From a virus, in the IMG/VR virus record IMGVR_UViG_3300000115_000281, positions 1 to 20,156 of that record: 20,156 nucleotides of DNA; one strand, given 5' to 3'. A program made the position numbers and the translations under genes. Of this stretch, positions 13,402-19,838 are shown one piece after another; position 1 is the stretch's first letter; each line of letters starts with the position of its first letter. The notes beneath the pieces were generated by a model. The model did not search any database, had not been told where the DNA came from, and was given only the letters and a program-made list of their open reading frames with translations.

Positions 13402-14082
13402 TTAAAGTATATTTAATTTTAATTGGAAGTATGTTTTTATGAATGCTTCTCTACCTTTAGCTTTATATTTCTTAGCAAAAGCCTTGAACACCACTCTAAT
13501 CATTCCGTACTCAGATAGACCTTGCAAGTTCTTTTCGCACCAAGACTTACCTAAACCCTTAACTCCTTTGACATTATCAGATGAATCACCGATTATCATT
13601 TGAGACCAAAAGTTAAAGTAAGCTTCTTCTTTAGATACCTTAATGAACTCCTTCTTACGATAGTTATATATAGTTCCTTCAAACTGCATATAGTCTTTAT
13701 CAATACTAATAATGACTGCTTTGTCTTTACCGTACTGTAACATAAGTTTAGCAACGATGTCATCTGTCTCTACAAAAGAACGGGTAACTACATCTAAATT
13801 ATCTTTAACATATTCTATTAATGGAGCTAAGAACTCAGGCTTTATCGAATCTTTTCTATTGGCTTTATAAGTATCGAAGATGGTGGCTCTGTAGTTATGT
13901 CTACAGAACCCTACGTTAATCATCTTTACACTACCATACCTAACTTCCATATTATATACAACGTCTTTATACTTACTCCAAAAGTTATCTATAGCTTCAT
14001 CTAAATCTTCTGCATTATAAGTAGCTTCATAGACTACGCTATCAATATCAAATATTCCGTAAGTTATCTTATTGTAAATCAT
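13402..14082 (-). CDS. 5'-3' exonuclease / flap endonuclease (FEN family)
   Basis: 226 residues. N-terminal FDIDSVVYEA (11-20) supplies the first metal-binding aspartates. YKANRK (72-77) is the basic helical-arch motif, ETDDIVAKL (105-113) and SIDKDYMQ (126-133) carry the acidic cluster, and GDSSDNVKGVKGLGKS (165-180) contains the last aspartates and the helix-hairpin-helix. Such enzymes remove RNA primers and process 5' flaps during phage DNA replication. It is shorter than polymerase-linked domains, as usual for free phage FENs (T5/T7 type). It follows the GIY-YIG gene by 3 bp. All key residues appear present. Confidence 0.92.
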   Translation of the reverse strand: MIYNKITYGIFDIDSVVYEATYNAEDLDEAIDNFWSKYKDVVYNMEVRYGSVKMINVGFCRHNYRATIFDTYKANRKDSIKPEFLAPLIEYVKDNLDVVTRSFVETDDIVAKLMLQYGKDKAVIISIDKDYMQFEGTIYNYRKKEFIKVSKEEAYFNFWSQMIIGDSSDNVKGVKGLGKSWCEKNLQGLSEYGMIRVVFKAFAKKYKAKGREAFIKTYFQLKLNIL

Positions 14083-14085
14083 AAT

Positions 14086-14466
14086 TTATTTATATGTATT
14101 AAATTTGTGTTTTCCTTTATATCCTTTTTCGTGATAACTCCTCTCTAAATTAAGAGCGTCTTGTCTTTCAAAAAACCTTCCTAAAACTTTGACTTCAGAA
14201 ACATCTTTCCCATTACCTTTGTGTTTCCACAACCTTCTTTTTAAGTCCTCTGTAGTCCCTACGTAGTTTTCATTTACAAGCAGGTAAACTAAAGGAGGGT
14301 GCTTATCTTTTTTTGCTTTAGCTAAATCTGTTATTTTTTTTCTACCTAAAATCTCTTCTCTGTTTTCTTTGTGATAAGCTCTACTCTCTGCGTTCCGTTT
14401 ATCTTTGTTTTTTAAATGGTATCTTTGGTGCTTAGTCAACCCATCGTTTATCTTAACTCTTGACAT
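14086..14466 (-). CDS. GIY-YIG family endonuclease (probable homing enzyme)
   Basis: 126 residues. A basic N-terminal segment (residues 10-50: KHQRYHLKNKDKRNAESRAY, then HKENREEI) resembles the Lys/Asn/Tyr repeats that bind DNA in phage homing endonucleases. The C-terminal domain starts PPLVYLLVNENYVGTTEDLK (57-76): VYLL and NYVG stand for the GIY and YIG motifs, followed by RRLWKH (77-82, catalytic Arg and His region) and E108 in LNLERSYHEK. The degenerate first motif is common in free-standing members. It overlaps the upstream gene by 14 bp and sits beside FEN, a layout expected for a selfish endonuclease inserted between replication genes. No intron boundaries were seen. Confidence 0.75.
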   Translation of the reverse strand: MSRVKINDGLTKHQRYHLKNKDKRNAESRAYHKENREEILGRKKITDLAKAKKDKHPPLVYLLVNENYVGTTEDLKRRLWKHKGNGKDVSEVKVLGRFFERQDALNLERSYHEKGYKGKHKFNTYK

Positions 14467-14941
14467 TGTACTTGCTTAAAGGAGCTTCTCCTGCTAATTC
14501 TAACTCTTTCTGTAGGTTTGCAGCTGCTCTCCATAAAACCTTTGTGCTGTGTCTTACTCCGTCCGTATCCATAGTTCCTGCTTGTAACAAGTGTCTTGTT
14601 AAGGCGTCTAACTCATCACCACTCTTATCTCTATGCCATTGAAGAGGTTCGTCAGGAGCGTGTTGTTGCTGCCCTGCAAAACTGCATCTTGCTAAATCAT
14701 TGATTGCGTCAGGAAAGTAATTAAGAACTCCACTAAATACAGGAGTATTCTTTCGAGCTTGTGCTTCATCTTCTTTAGGATGACTAATGAACTCATTCTC
14801 TAACTCACCACAAGTACAATCACTACACATTCCATTACACACCGATTCTTCCTCCACCATCATATCTCTTATTGACATACCTGAGTTATTAGCGATATAC
14901 TGATTCCATTCATCTTCCATATACTTATCTAAACTATTCAT
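14453..14941 (-). CDS. dATP/dGTP diphosphohydrolase N-terminal domain protein (DUF5664-like)
   Basis: 162 residues. Residues 61-148 carry ARKNTPVFSGVLNYFPDAIN, LQWHRDKSGDELDALTRHLL and the VRHSTKVLWRAAANLQ helix, matching the phage family with GVL-YFPDA, H-D-KS-DE-DAL-RH and DG-RHS motifs. This family is named for dATP/dGTP diphosphohydrolases, suggesting control of the deoxynucleotide pool; activity is not proven for this member. The N-terminal 55 residues are an extra, acidic part with a Cys cluster at 35, 39, 42 and 44 (CNGMCSDCTC), possibly metal-binding. It overlaps the small Cys-rich gene upstream by ATGA. Confidence 0.75.
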   Translation of the reverse strand: MNSLDKYMEDEWNQYIANNSGMSIRDMMVEEESVCNGMCSDCTCGELENEFISHPKEDEAQARKNTPVFSGVLNYFPDAINDLARCSFAGQQQHAPDEPLQWHRDKSGDELDALTRHLLQAGTMDTDGVRHSTKVLWRAAANLQKELELAGEAPLSKYNVKS

Positions 14942-15093
14942 ATCTTATTATTTTTACAATCTGATTGTGTTATACAATTACATCCAAAACATTCTTCTTC
15001 TCCATCAGGAAGAAACTCAGCGTGTTCTTTGCAGTCAGAACAGATACCCGAGTAAGGCATCCATTCATTAGCGCTGCAACAGTTACTCATCAT
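14938..15093 (-). CDS. Small Cys-rich, probably zinc-binding protein, 51 aa
   Basis: MMSNCCSANEWMPYSGICSD then CKEHAEFLPDGEEECFGCNC. Cys pairs CC, CxxC and CxxCxC form a rubredoxin-like or zinc-ribbon-like spacing. Translation joins both neighbours: the ATG shares a base with the upstream stop (TAATG) and the stop overlaps the next ATG (ATGA). A second in-frame ATG follows directly. Small Cys-rich proteins of this sort are common in phage replication regions; role unknown. Confidence 0.7.
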   Translation of the reverse strand: MMSNCCSANEWMPYSGICSDCKEHAEFLPDGEEECFGCNCITQSDCKNNKI

Positions 15094-15482
15094 TAAGCTT
15101 GACGTTTAAATGATTCTGACTCATCTTGACCAAATACACCTTGTTCGTATAGACCCGTCATTTTAAGTGTTGCTCTTGACAAGGCTCTCTTTTCTGCGAG
15201 CTCAATTACATACCAACTATTTGTACTCCCATCTTTAAACCCTGCTCCTTTCAATGCTGAACCAAATGTTTCAATAGTCTTCTCACCTTTCTTAGCAGTA
15301 GCCTTTATAACTGCGAAGTTAGGTTCACTATTAATTACTTCATAAGTGATATCAATCTGCTCTAAAGCACTTACCTTCTCGATTCCTGACCTTGTCAAAA
15401 TTATATAATGTTGATGTTTAAAGACGTCAGCCTTTGTTAAATCATACTTTACATACATCTCTTTTAATTTGTTAACTTCCAT
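15093..15482 (-). CDS. Possible single-strand annealing protein (Rad52/DUF1071-like)
   Basis: 129 residues. The N-terminus has FKHQHYIILTRSGIEKVSAL (21-40) then beta-type segments (NFAVIKATAKKGEKTIETFG) and the C-terminal helix YVIELAEKRALSRATLKMTG. The Y-x-x-x-x-AEKRALSRA-LK pattern is typical of Rad52/Erf-like and DUF1071-type proteins thought to anneal DNA strands in phage recombination. Length is shorter than most, so it may be a minimal member or a replication accessory protein that shares the fold. It lies amid nuclease and replication genes, 12 bp after a small basic gene. Confidence 0.45.
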   Translation of the reverse strand: MEVNKLKEMYVKYDLTKADVFKHQHYIILTRSGIEKVSALEQIDITYEVINSEPNFAVIKATAKKGEKTIETFGSALKGAGFKDGSTNSWYVIELAEKRALSRATLKMTGLYEQGVFGQDESESFKRQA

Positions 15483-15494
15483 AGTTTATATTAT

Positions 15495-15674
15495 TTATTG
15501 ATTATTAAAATTAAATTCTTTTTTAGTTCCGTGATTCTCTCTCCATATTTCTAAAGCTACGTCTTGCTCTTTAGATGAGTTATGAATGTGAAGCTTCTTT
15601 TCATCTGCACATTTCTTCATTGTAATAGGGTTTCTGTTTGTTAGCCAAAATCTGTGGCACTTTGTTTCTTTCAT
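15495..15674 (-). CDS. Small hypothetical protein, 59 aa
   Basis: Begins MKETKCHRFWLTNRNPITMK and contains ADEKKLHIHNSSKEQDVALE. His, Cys and Trp are scattered without clear pairing beyond KCHRFW. The ATG is one base after the stop of the previous small gene (TAA-T-ATG), supporting co-translation. Unrecognised. Confidence 0.6.
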   Translation of the reverse strand: MKETKCHRFWLTNRNPITMKKCADEKKLHIHNSSKEQDVALEIWRENHGTKKEFNFNNQ

Positions 15675-15675
15675 A

Positions 15676-15795
15676 TTAGTTATTTAAAAGTTTAAGTCTT
15701 AATATCTCTTTTCTTAGATTCTCAGCAGTCTCACTATCAGCAGGATAGTATGCTAAATCATTTTGTAATTGTTGGATAATCTGTTTTGATGTCAT
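15676..15795 (-). CDS. Small helical hypothetical protein, 39 aa
   Basis: Begins MTSKQIIQQLQNDLAYYPAD and continues ETAENLRKEILRLKLLNN, so it is a helix-turn-helix-like pair of amphipathic helices. It is the first gene after the promoter at 15828-15835 (32 bp leader), which supports it as a real translated unit. No motif beyond helices. Confidence 0.6.
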   Translation of the reverse strand: MTSKQIIQQLQNDLAYYPADSETAENLRKEILRLKLLNN

Positions 15796-15827
15796 ATTTA
15801 TATTTTAGGTTATTTCCTTGTGAGGTA

Positions 15828-15835
15828 CAAACATA
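15828..15835 (-). promoter_or_regulatory. -7 promoter element before the annealing/nuclease operon
   Basis: TATGTTTGTACCTCAC, matching the elements at 13360 and 19137. It shares AAAATAAGT..CGTATGTTTG with the element at 12447. Leader to the first ATG is 32 bp. No TTG at the -33 position. Confidence 0.65.
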
Positions 15836-15886
15836 CGACTTATTTTCGACGTGACCTAATTCTTTAACAAAACTTTAACATATTAT

Positions 15887-16429
15887 TTAATATTTTAACA
15901 CAGTCAATACACTCGAGTTACTATCTCTATCGTAGTAATACATAGACTCTATGTCGTTAGCAGAACCTTCTCTTGGTTTCCTTCCTCCATCTCTTTTAAT
16001 CCCCTTAAGCTTGTTCAGTTGTGCGTAAGTTATTCCATCTTCAAATGCCCATATTATAATCTTAGCACCTTTTACTTTCATTATCTTATTATGCTTTCTT
16101 TCAGCTAAAGGCAAGTCAGAGATGTCTTTTAACAACCTCTTCCTTCCTTTTACTTCTGCCACCCCTATAACAGTACCATCTTTTTTCTTTATCAAAAAGT
16201 CCAAATCATAATCCCCCAACTTCTTGTAGACATACCCATACTGTATTGTGAATAATTTTATAGCTTTCTCTTCCCTATCTAAATCCTCTTGCGTTTCAAA
16301 TCTCTTTGTTTTTTTATCTTCTGTTGAAAATATCTTTATAATAGTATCTAAACCTGACTTCAATCTTTTGTCAGACCTGCTTACTTCCTTGAACCCTAAT
16401 GTGTTAACCCCTGTATCTCTTTTTTTCAT
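15887..16429 (-). CDS. PD-(D/E)XK-like nuclease protein
   Basis: 180 residues. The core LGDYDLDFLI (71-80) then GTVIGVAEVKGRKRL (85-99) gives D77, E92 and K94 in the D-x(n)-E-x-K arrangement of PD-(D/E)XK nucleases, with strand spacing that fits. Preceding helix REEKAIKLF (52-60) could provide the first Glu. The C-terminal half is Lys/Arg-rich and could bind DNA. It lies after the primase-helicase operon, so a resolvase or end-processing role is plausible but not shown. There is no restriction partner nearby, which makes a restriction enzyme less likely. Confidence 0.6.
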   Translation of the reverse strand: MKKRDTGVNTLGFKEVSRSDKRLKSGLDTIIKIFSTEDKKTKRFETQEDLDREEKAIKLFTIQYGYVYKKLGDYDLDFLIKKKDGTVIGVAEVKGRKRLLKDISDLPLAERKHNKIMKVKGAKIIIWAFEDGITYAQLNKLKGIKRDGGRKPREGSANDIESMYYYDRDSNSSVLTVLKY

Positions 16430-16436
16430 AATTATT

Positions 16437-16517
16437 TTATTTAGTTATGTAAACCAATCCTAATGACAATACTGTTATGATAATCATTGTTGCAATAAAT
16501 TTAATTGTTTCTTTCAT
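16437..16517 (-). CDS. Tiny single-pass membrane peptide, 26 aa
   Basis: MKETIKFIATMIIITVLSLG followed by LVYITK: a Lys-capped hydrophobic helix filling almost the whole peptide. ATG at 16517 is 5 bases after the primase-helicase stop, in the same unit. Very short ORFs can arise by chance, but the hydrophobic helix and position support it. A function cannot be given. Confidence 0.45.
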   Translation of the reverse strand: MKETIKFIATMIIITVLSLGLVYITK

Positions 16518-16522
16518 TTGTT

Positions 16523-19114
16523 TTATATAAATAATTCATATTGGAATGGCTCTATGCCATCTTCTCTATTCTTTTTATCTTCTGCTTTAACTCCATCTAA
16601 CCAATCTAAAACATTTTCTCTTTCTATATACTCAGTAGATTTTATCACAGGTAAAAGATTATTACTTACTGTAAACTTCTTTCCAACAAACTTGTCAGTC
16701 TCTATCATAGGAATAGCTGAATATAAATCTATCTTAGAGGATGTTCTTGTACTACGACCTCTACCAATAGTTTGACTAATCTCAGCTTCTGCAATCTTAA
16801 CTTCAATTTCTGCTAAGTTCTTATCTTCAAATGTAAACAAAGTAAACTCGTGATGATTAGTCCTTACTGTCTGCTTAGACTTTTCTGTTGAAGCATAAGG
16901 AATATTAAGTAAAACTGCTTTAATTATTGTTGACTCACTTGGAGCTATTGGAGTACCAACAACAGATATATCCTTACCTTTAAACGAATCAATTCCTAAC
17001 GTATTACCAAAATAATACTCTTGTTGTTCCTTACCTTTAAAACTGCCTGAGTAAGCCTTGTATGTCAAAACTATATCACTATCTACCGTTGGAAAATCTC
17101 CTTTGCCTAACGTGCTTCTTGAGTAAGACTTTGTTGTATCTTGCTTAATTGGTTTAACATTAGACGCAGTACCTGAATGAAAGAAATCATAACCATCCTC
17201 TTTTGACAATAATCTGTCGTAAAAGTAACTATCAGCAGACGCACTCAACACAACAACCTTGCTAAAGCACTCATCAAACCCTCTAACATTGCCAAAGTGA
17301 TAAGAGGATACAGAGTTCCAATTAGTAATCTGAATAGCATAGTCAGCCTTAATTAGCTTAATGAATCCCGCAGTACCTTCTATCTGAGATAATCTTTCGA
17401 ATAGATTAGTTCTGTTCTTATATCTTATCTGAGTTTTAAACGTTCCTACTTGTCCGTCAACCAAGTCTGTAATCTCTAATCGTATGTTTAACATATCATA
17501 ATAAAAATCCTTAGTAGACTGAACTTTAGAATTCTCTCCATCACCTATTAAATTCAAAACATTGTCAATCACTCTATTGACTTTAGCAGTAGTAATTGAA
17601 GATGTAAACATTAACTCTCCCATAATATCCTCATCAAATATAACAGTATCTTTGTTAGCGAATAACTGTGGAGCTAACATAACTCTTGTGTGAGTTGTTA
17701 AAACAGTCACCTCAGACTCATAGGCTATCGCTAATGCACTTTTAAACTCAGAAGCAACTTGACTATCAGAAAAAGAATATTCGATGTTAGAAACGCTCCT
17801 ACCGTTTGCAACGTCATCTATTAAATTATTAGCCATCTTACTTTCTCCTATAGACTGAAGTGTGTTGTATCTTCTGTTTAAAGAATCTGCACTAAACAAT
17901 GGTGGAGCAGGAGTAACCACATAAGGTAAATTCTCTGAATCCATTCTCTCTGCAATTTCATCTTTTAGTCTGTGATTAGGTAAAGCTAATATAACATTAT
18001 CAACATTAATCATTTGCTTTGTCTTTCCTGTTCCTGTAGGAGCATTTATAATTGATACTCTGTTCTTAGACTTGAATGCGTTCTCGAAATGAGATTTAAA
18101 CTTACTTGCAACAACATCAATAGGTTCTTTTACAATCTCTCTAATTTGAGTTACAACTACTCTGTTCTTATTATCTAAACTTAAAACATTTGTATAACTA
18201 CCTGAAATCTTAGAATCGAAAGAAGACATAGATTCGGGATGTTGGTAACCTGCATTAGGTATTCTTCTTAACAAAGCGTAATCATCTCCATTGTAATCTC
18301 CTCGCTCATTCATTTTTAAACTTACATATTTCAAACCACCTCTAACAAACATCATATTTGAAATCAATGCTCTTAACTGTAAATATTTTAAATGAATAGT
18401 TCCTTTGTCAAATCCGTTAAACTGTTTTGAATTTTTACAAGCTTCATCGAAGTCAAATTGTTGTAATTTCTGTTTTGATGCAGATTCGGCTATCTCTATA
18501 TTACTATAAGACGTAGCTGTATTTGCATCATTTTGTGATATATTTAACTTTTTGATTGTTCGAGTGTGATTGTTTAAAGCCTTGTCTTTATTGATTAAAT
18601 CAGCAATCGCTCCTTTTATGTCATTCCAAATATTAACCCTTCCATTTATCACTTTTGGCTCAGTTCCCGCATAAAACATCCTCGATAAATCTTTAGTTGC
18701 ACCATCAGAACCTCCAATTTTAATTAAAGTATTCATTACATTTTTAAACAAAGATGGGTCTTCTATAATCGTATCAAGAACAATTACTAATCTAAACTTG
18801 CGGAACTCCTTCTTATTAGAAAAAGAATTATAAGTTAAGTTAACATTAATACCATATTCCTTAAATTTCTCTATTTCTTTTAATGGGTCTTGGTTATCAT
18901 CAAAGTCTAACATAAAGACTTGACAACCTACAAAGTTAGCGTTCTTCCTATGTTCACTATTAAGTATAGATGGAACGATAGTCTGACCGTTTGAGATTAT
19001 GTCCCTTAATTCCTTAAAGTCAACCTCTTTAGTTTTGTATCCATTTTGTAAATTATAAGCATCAGTAGGTTTACTACTATAGCTTTTTGGATGTATTGAT
19101 AATTTGAATTTCAT
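16523..19114 (-). CDS. Primase-helicase fusion (AEP-type primase plus superfamily 2 helicase)
   Basis: 863 residues. The N-terminal domain has GCQVFMLDFDD (63-73), the acidic pair of archaeo-eukaryotic-type primases. It is followed by NLTYNSFSNKKEFRKFRLVI (92-111) and SRMFYAGTEP (144-153), the matching C-terminal motifs. A linker of about 180 to 230 contains the dispersed repeat. The helicase part has Walker A APTGTGKT (358-365), a DED in VIFDEDIMGEL (491-501), VVLSASAD (621-628) and motif VI QTIGRGRSTR (781-790). One protein thus both unwinds and primes phage DNA replication. A primed DNA polymerase is not in the window. A promoter lies 22 bp upstream of the ATG. Confidence 0.85.
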   Translation of the reverse strand: MKFKLSIHPKSYSSKPTDAYNLQNGYKTKEVDFKELRDIISNGQTIVPSILNSEHRKNANFVGCQVFMLDFDDNQDPLKEIEKFKEYGINVNLTYNSFSNKKEFRKFRLVIVLDTIIEDPSLFKNVMNTLIKIGGSDGATKDLSRMFYAGTEPKVINGRVNIWNDIKGAIADLINKDKALNNHTRTIKKLNISQNDANTATSYSNIEIAESASKQKLQQFDFDEACKNSKQFNGFDKGTIHLKYLQLRALISNMMFVRGGLKYVSLKMNERGDYNGDDYALLRRIPNAGYQHPESMSSFDSKISGSYTNVLSLDNKNRVVVTQIREIVKEPIDVVASKFKSHFENAFKSKNRVSIINAPTGTGKTKQMINVDNVILALPNHRLKDEIAERMDSENLPYVVTPAPPLFSADSLNRRYNTLQSIGESKMANNLIDDVANGRSVSNIEYSFSDSQVASEFKSALAIAYESEVTVLTTHTRVMLAPQLFANKDTVIFDEDIMGELMFTSSITTAKVNRVIDNVLNLIGDGENSKVQSTKDFYYDMLNIRLEITDLVDGQVGTFKTQIRYKNRTNLFERLSQIEGTAGFIKLIKADYAIQITNWNSVSSYHFGNVRGFDECFSKVVVLSASADSYFYDRLLSKEDGYDFFHSGTASNVKPIKQDTTKSYSRSTLGKGDFPTVDSDIVLTYKAYSGSFKGKEQQEYYFGNTLGIDSFKGKDISVVGTPIAPSESTIIKAVLLNIPYASTEKSKQTVRTNHHEFTLFTFEDKNLAEIEVKIAEAEISQTIGRGRSTRTSSKIDLYSAIPMIETDKFVGKKFTVSNNLLPVIKSTEYIERENVLDWLDGVKAEDKKNREDGIEPFQYELFI
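18473..18530. repeat. Dispersed 58-bp repeat, copy within the primase-helicase gene
   Basis: Left arm 18473-18489, 27-bp core 18490-18516 and right arm 18517-18530. It encodes residues around 196-214 (DANTATSYSNIEIAESASK), in the linker between primase and helicase domains, and keeps the frame open. The core is identical to 6621-6647, but the arms are exchanged and reversed there. If the core were inverted here, the frame would meet a TAA in it and the protein would stop before the helicase. Confidence 0.9.
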
Positions 19115-19136
19115 ATGCGTGATTTAATTGCAGGTG

Positions 19137-19144
19137 CAAACATA
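19137..19144 (-). promoter_or_regulatory. -7 promoter element before the primase-helicase gene
   Basis: TATGTTTGCACCTG on the minus strand, 22 bp before the ATG, giving a very short leader. Same core as 13360. No clear TTG at -33. Confidence 0.65.
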
Positions 19145-19191
19145 CAACAAATATGTTGAATAAAAAAATAAATATAATAAAACTTTTATAA

Positions 19192-19617
19192 TTAGTAGAA
19201 TCTTTTTAAGATATCCTCCACAACTAACTGACAATCAGCCTTTGTGGCAGGCATATAGATTGCTCTTTTATCATTAGTTTGAAAAATAGTATTAAGAAAC
19301 ATCTTCCATCTTAATGGGAAGGACTGACTCATTCTTCCTTTTGCTTCAATAATAAATAAGTCTGATACGAAATCAGGAGTATAATAAATCTTACGAACCT
19401 TACTGTCTCCTATATTAGCAATTCCCTTCAGTCCTTTGCGTTTAAATAAGACGTTCTCCAAGTGAAACTCTGACATAAGTTCAAATACTTCACCTTCGTA
19501 TTCAAAGTCGATTCCTGCTTCTTTAAGTAGCTTGTAGCAAGATATTTCTAATTGTGATGCAAACTTGATTCCATCATACACACCTCTTTTGCTATTTATC
19601 TGTTTTTTACCCATCAT
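19192..19617 (-). CDS. DUF1064-like PD-(D/E)XK endonuclease
   Basis: 141 residues. DGIKFASQLEISCYKLLKEA (15-34) supplies the first Glu helix; YYTPDFVSDLFIIEAKGR (78-95) carries PDF (D82) and EAKG (E91, K93), and FPLRWKMFLN follows. This is the DUF1064-type arrangement found in phage endonucleases near replication genes, often called junction-resolving or VRR-like. Residues 45-75 include an insertion of basic sequence. The start (ATG ATG) is 17 bp after a pair of 17-bp repeats that probably lie in its leader RNA. Confidence 0.75.
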   Translation of the reverse strand: MMGKKQINSKRGVYDGIKFASQLEISCYKLLKEAGIDFEYEGEVFELMSEFHLENVLFKRKGLKGIANIGDSKVRKIYYTPDFVSDLFIIEAKGRMSQSFPLRWKMFLNTIFQTNDKRAIYMPATKADCQLVVEDILKRFY

Positions 19618-19634
19618 CTTATGTTTTTAATCAA

Positions 19635-19672
19635 TCACGCCTTTTTAAGGAGGTATCACGCCTTTTTAAGGA
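19635..19672. repeat. Tandem pair of TCACGCCTTTTTAAGGA in the nuclease leader
   Basis: Copies at 19635-19651 and 19656-19672 with 4 bp between (21-bp period; sequence extends as ACCTCCTTAAAAAGGCGTGAT on minus). They lie between a probable promoter (19720-19727) and the ATG at 19617, so they should be transcribed. The minus-strand ACCTCCTT resembles the 3' end of 16S rRNA, which may be coincidence. Confidence 0.85.
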
Positions 19673-19719
19673 GGTACATATATATATAACGTATATACAC
19701 CTATTATTATTATAAACAA

Positions 19720-19727
19720 CAAATATA
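19720..19727 (-). promoter_or_regulatory. Possible -7 promoter element before the nuclease
   Basis: TATATTTG matches TAnnTTTG; its transcript would start near 19713 and include both repeats in a leader of about 95 nt. Confidence 0.45.
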
Positions 19728-19742
19728 GTACAGTAAAATAGT

Positions 19743-19838
19743 TTAAGCTTTTATTATTAGTCTGAACAACAAAGTAAGGATGAAGAACAGCATCGACACC
19801 CCTACTATAGTTAAATTTCTTTTATCTTCTTTTTTCAT
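19743..19838 (-). CDS. Small single-pass membrane protein, 31 aa
   Basis: Begins MKKEDKRNLTIVGVSMLFFI and ends LTLLFRLIIKA: a charged N-terminus and one hydrophobic helix. The ATG overlaps the upstream stop by one base (TAATG), so it is coupled to the virion-like gene. Size would suit a small holin or an envelope-targeting peptide, but no evidence separates these. Confidence 0.5.
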   Translation of the reverse strand: MKKEDKRNLTIVGVSMLFFILTLLFRLIIKA

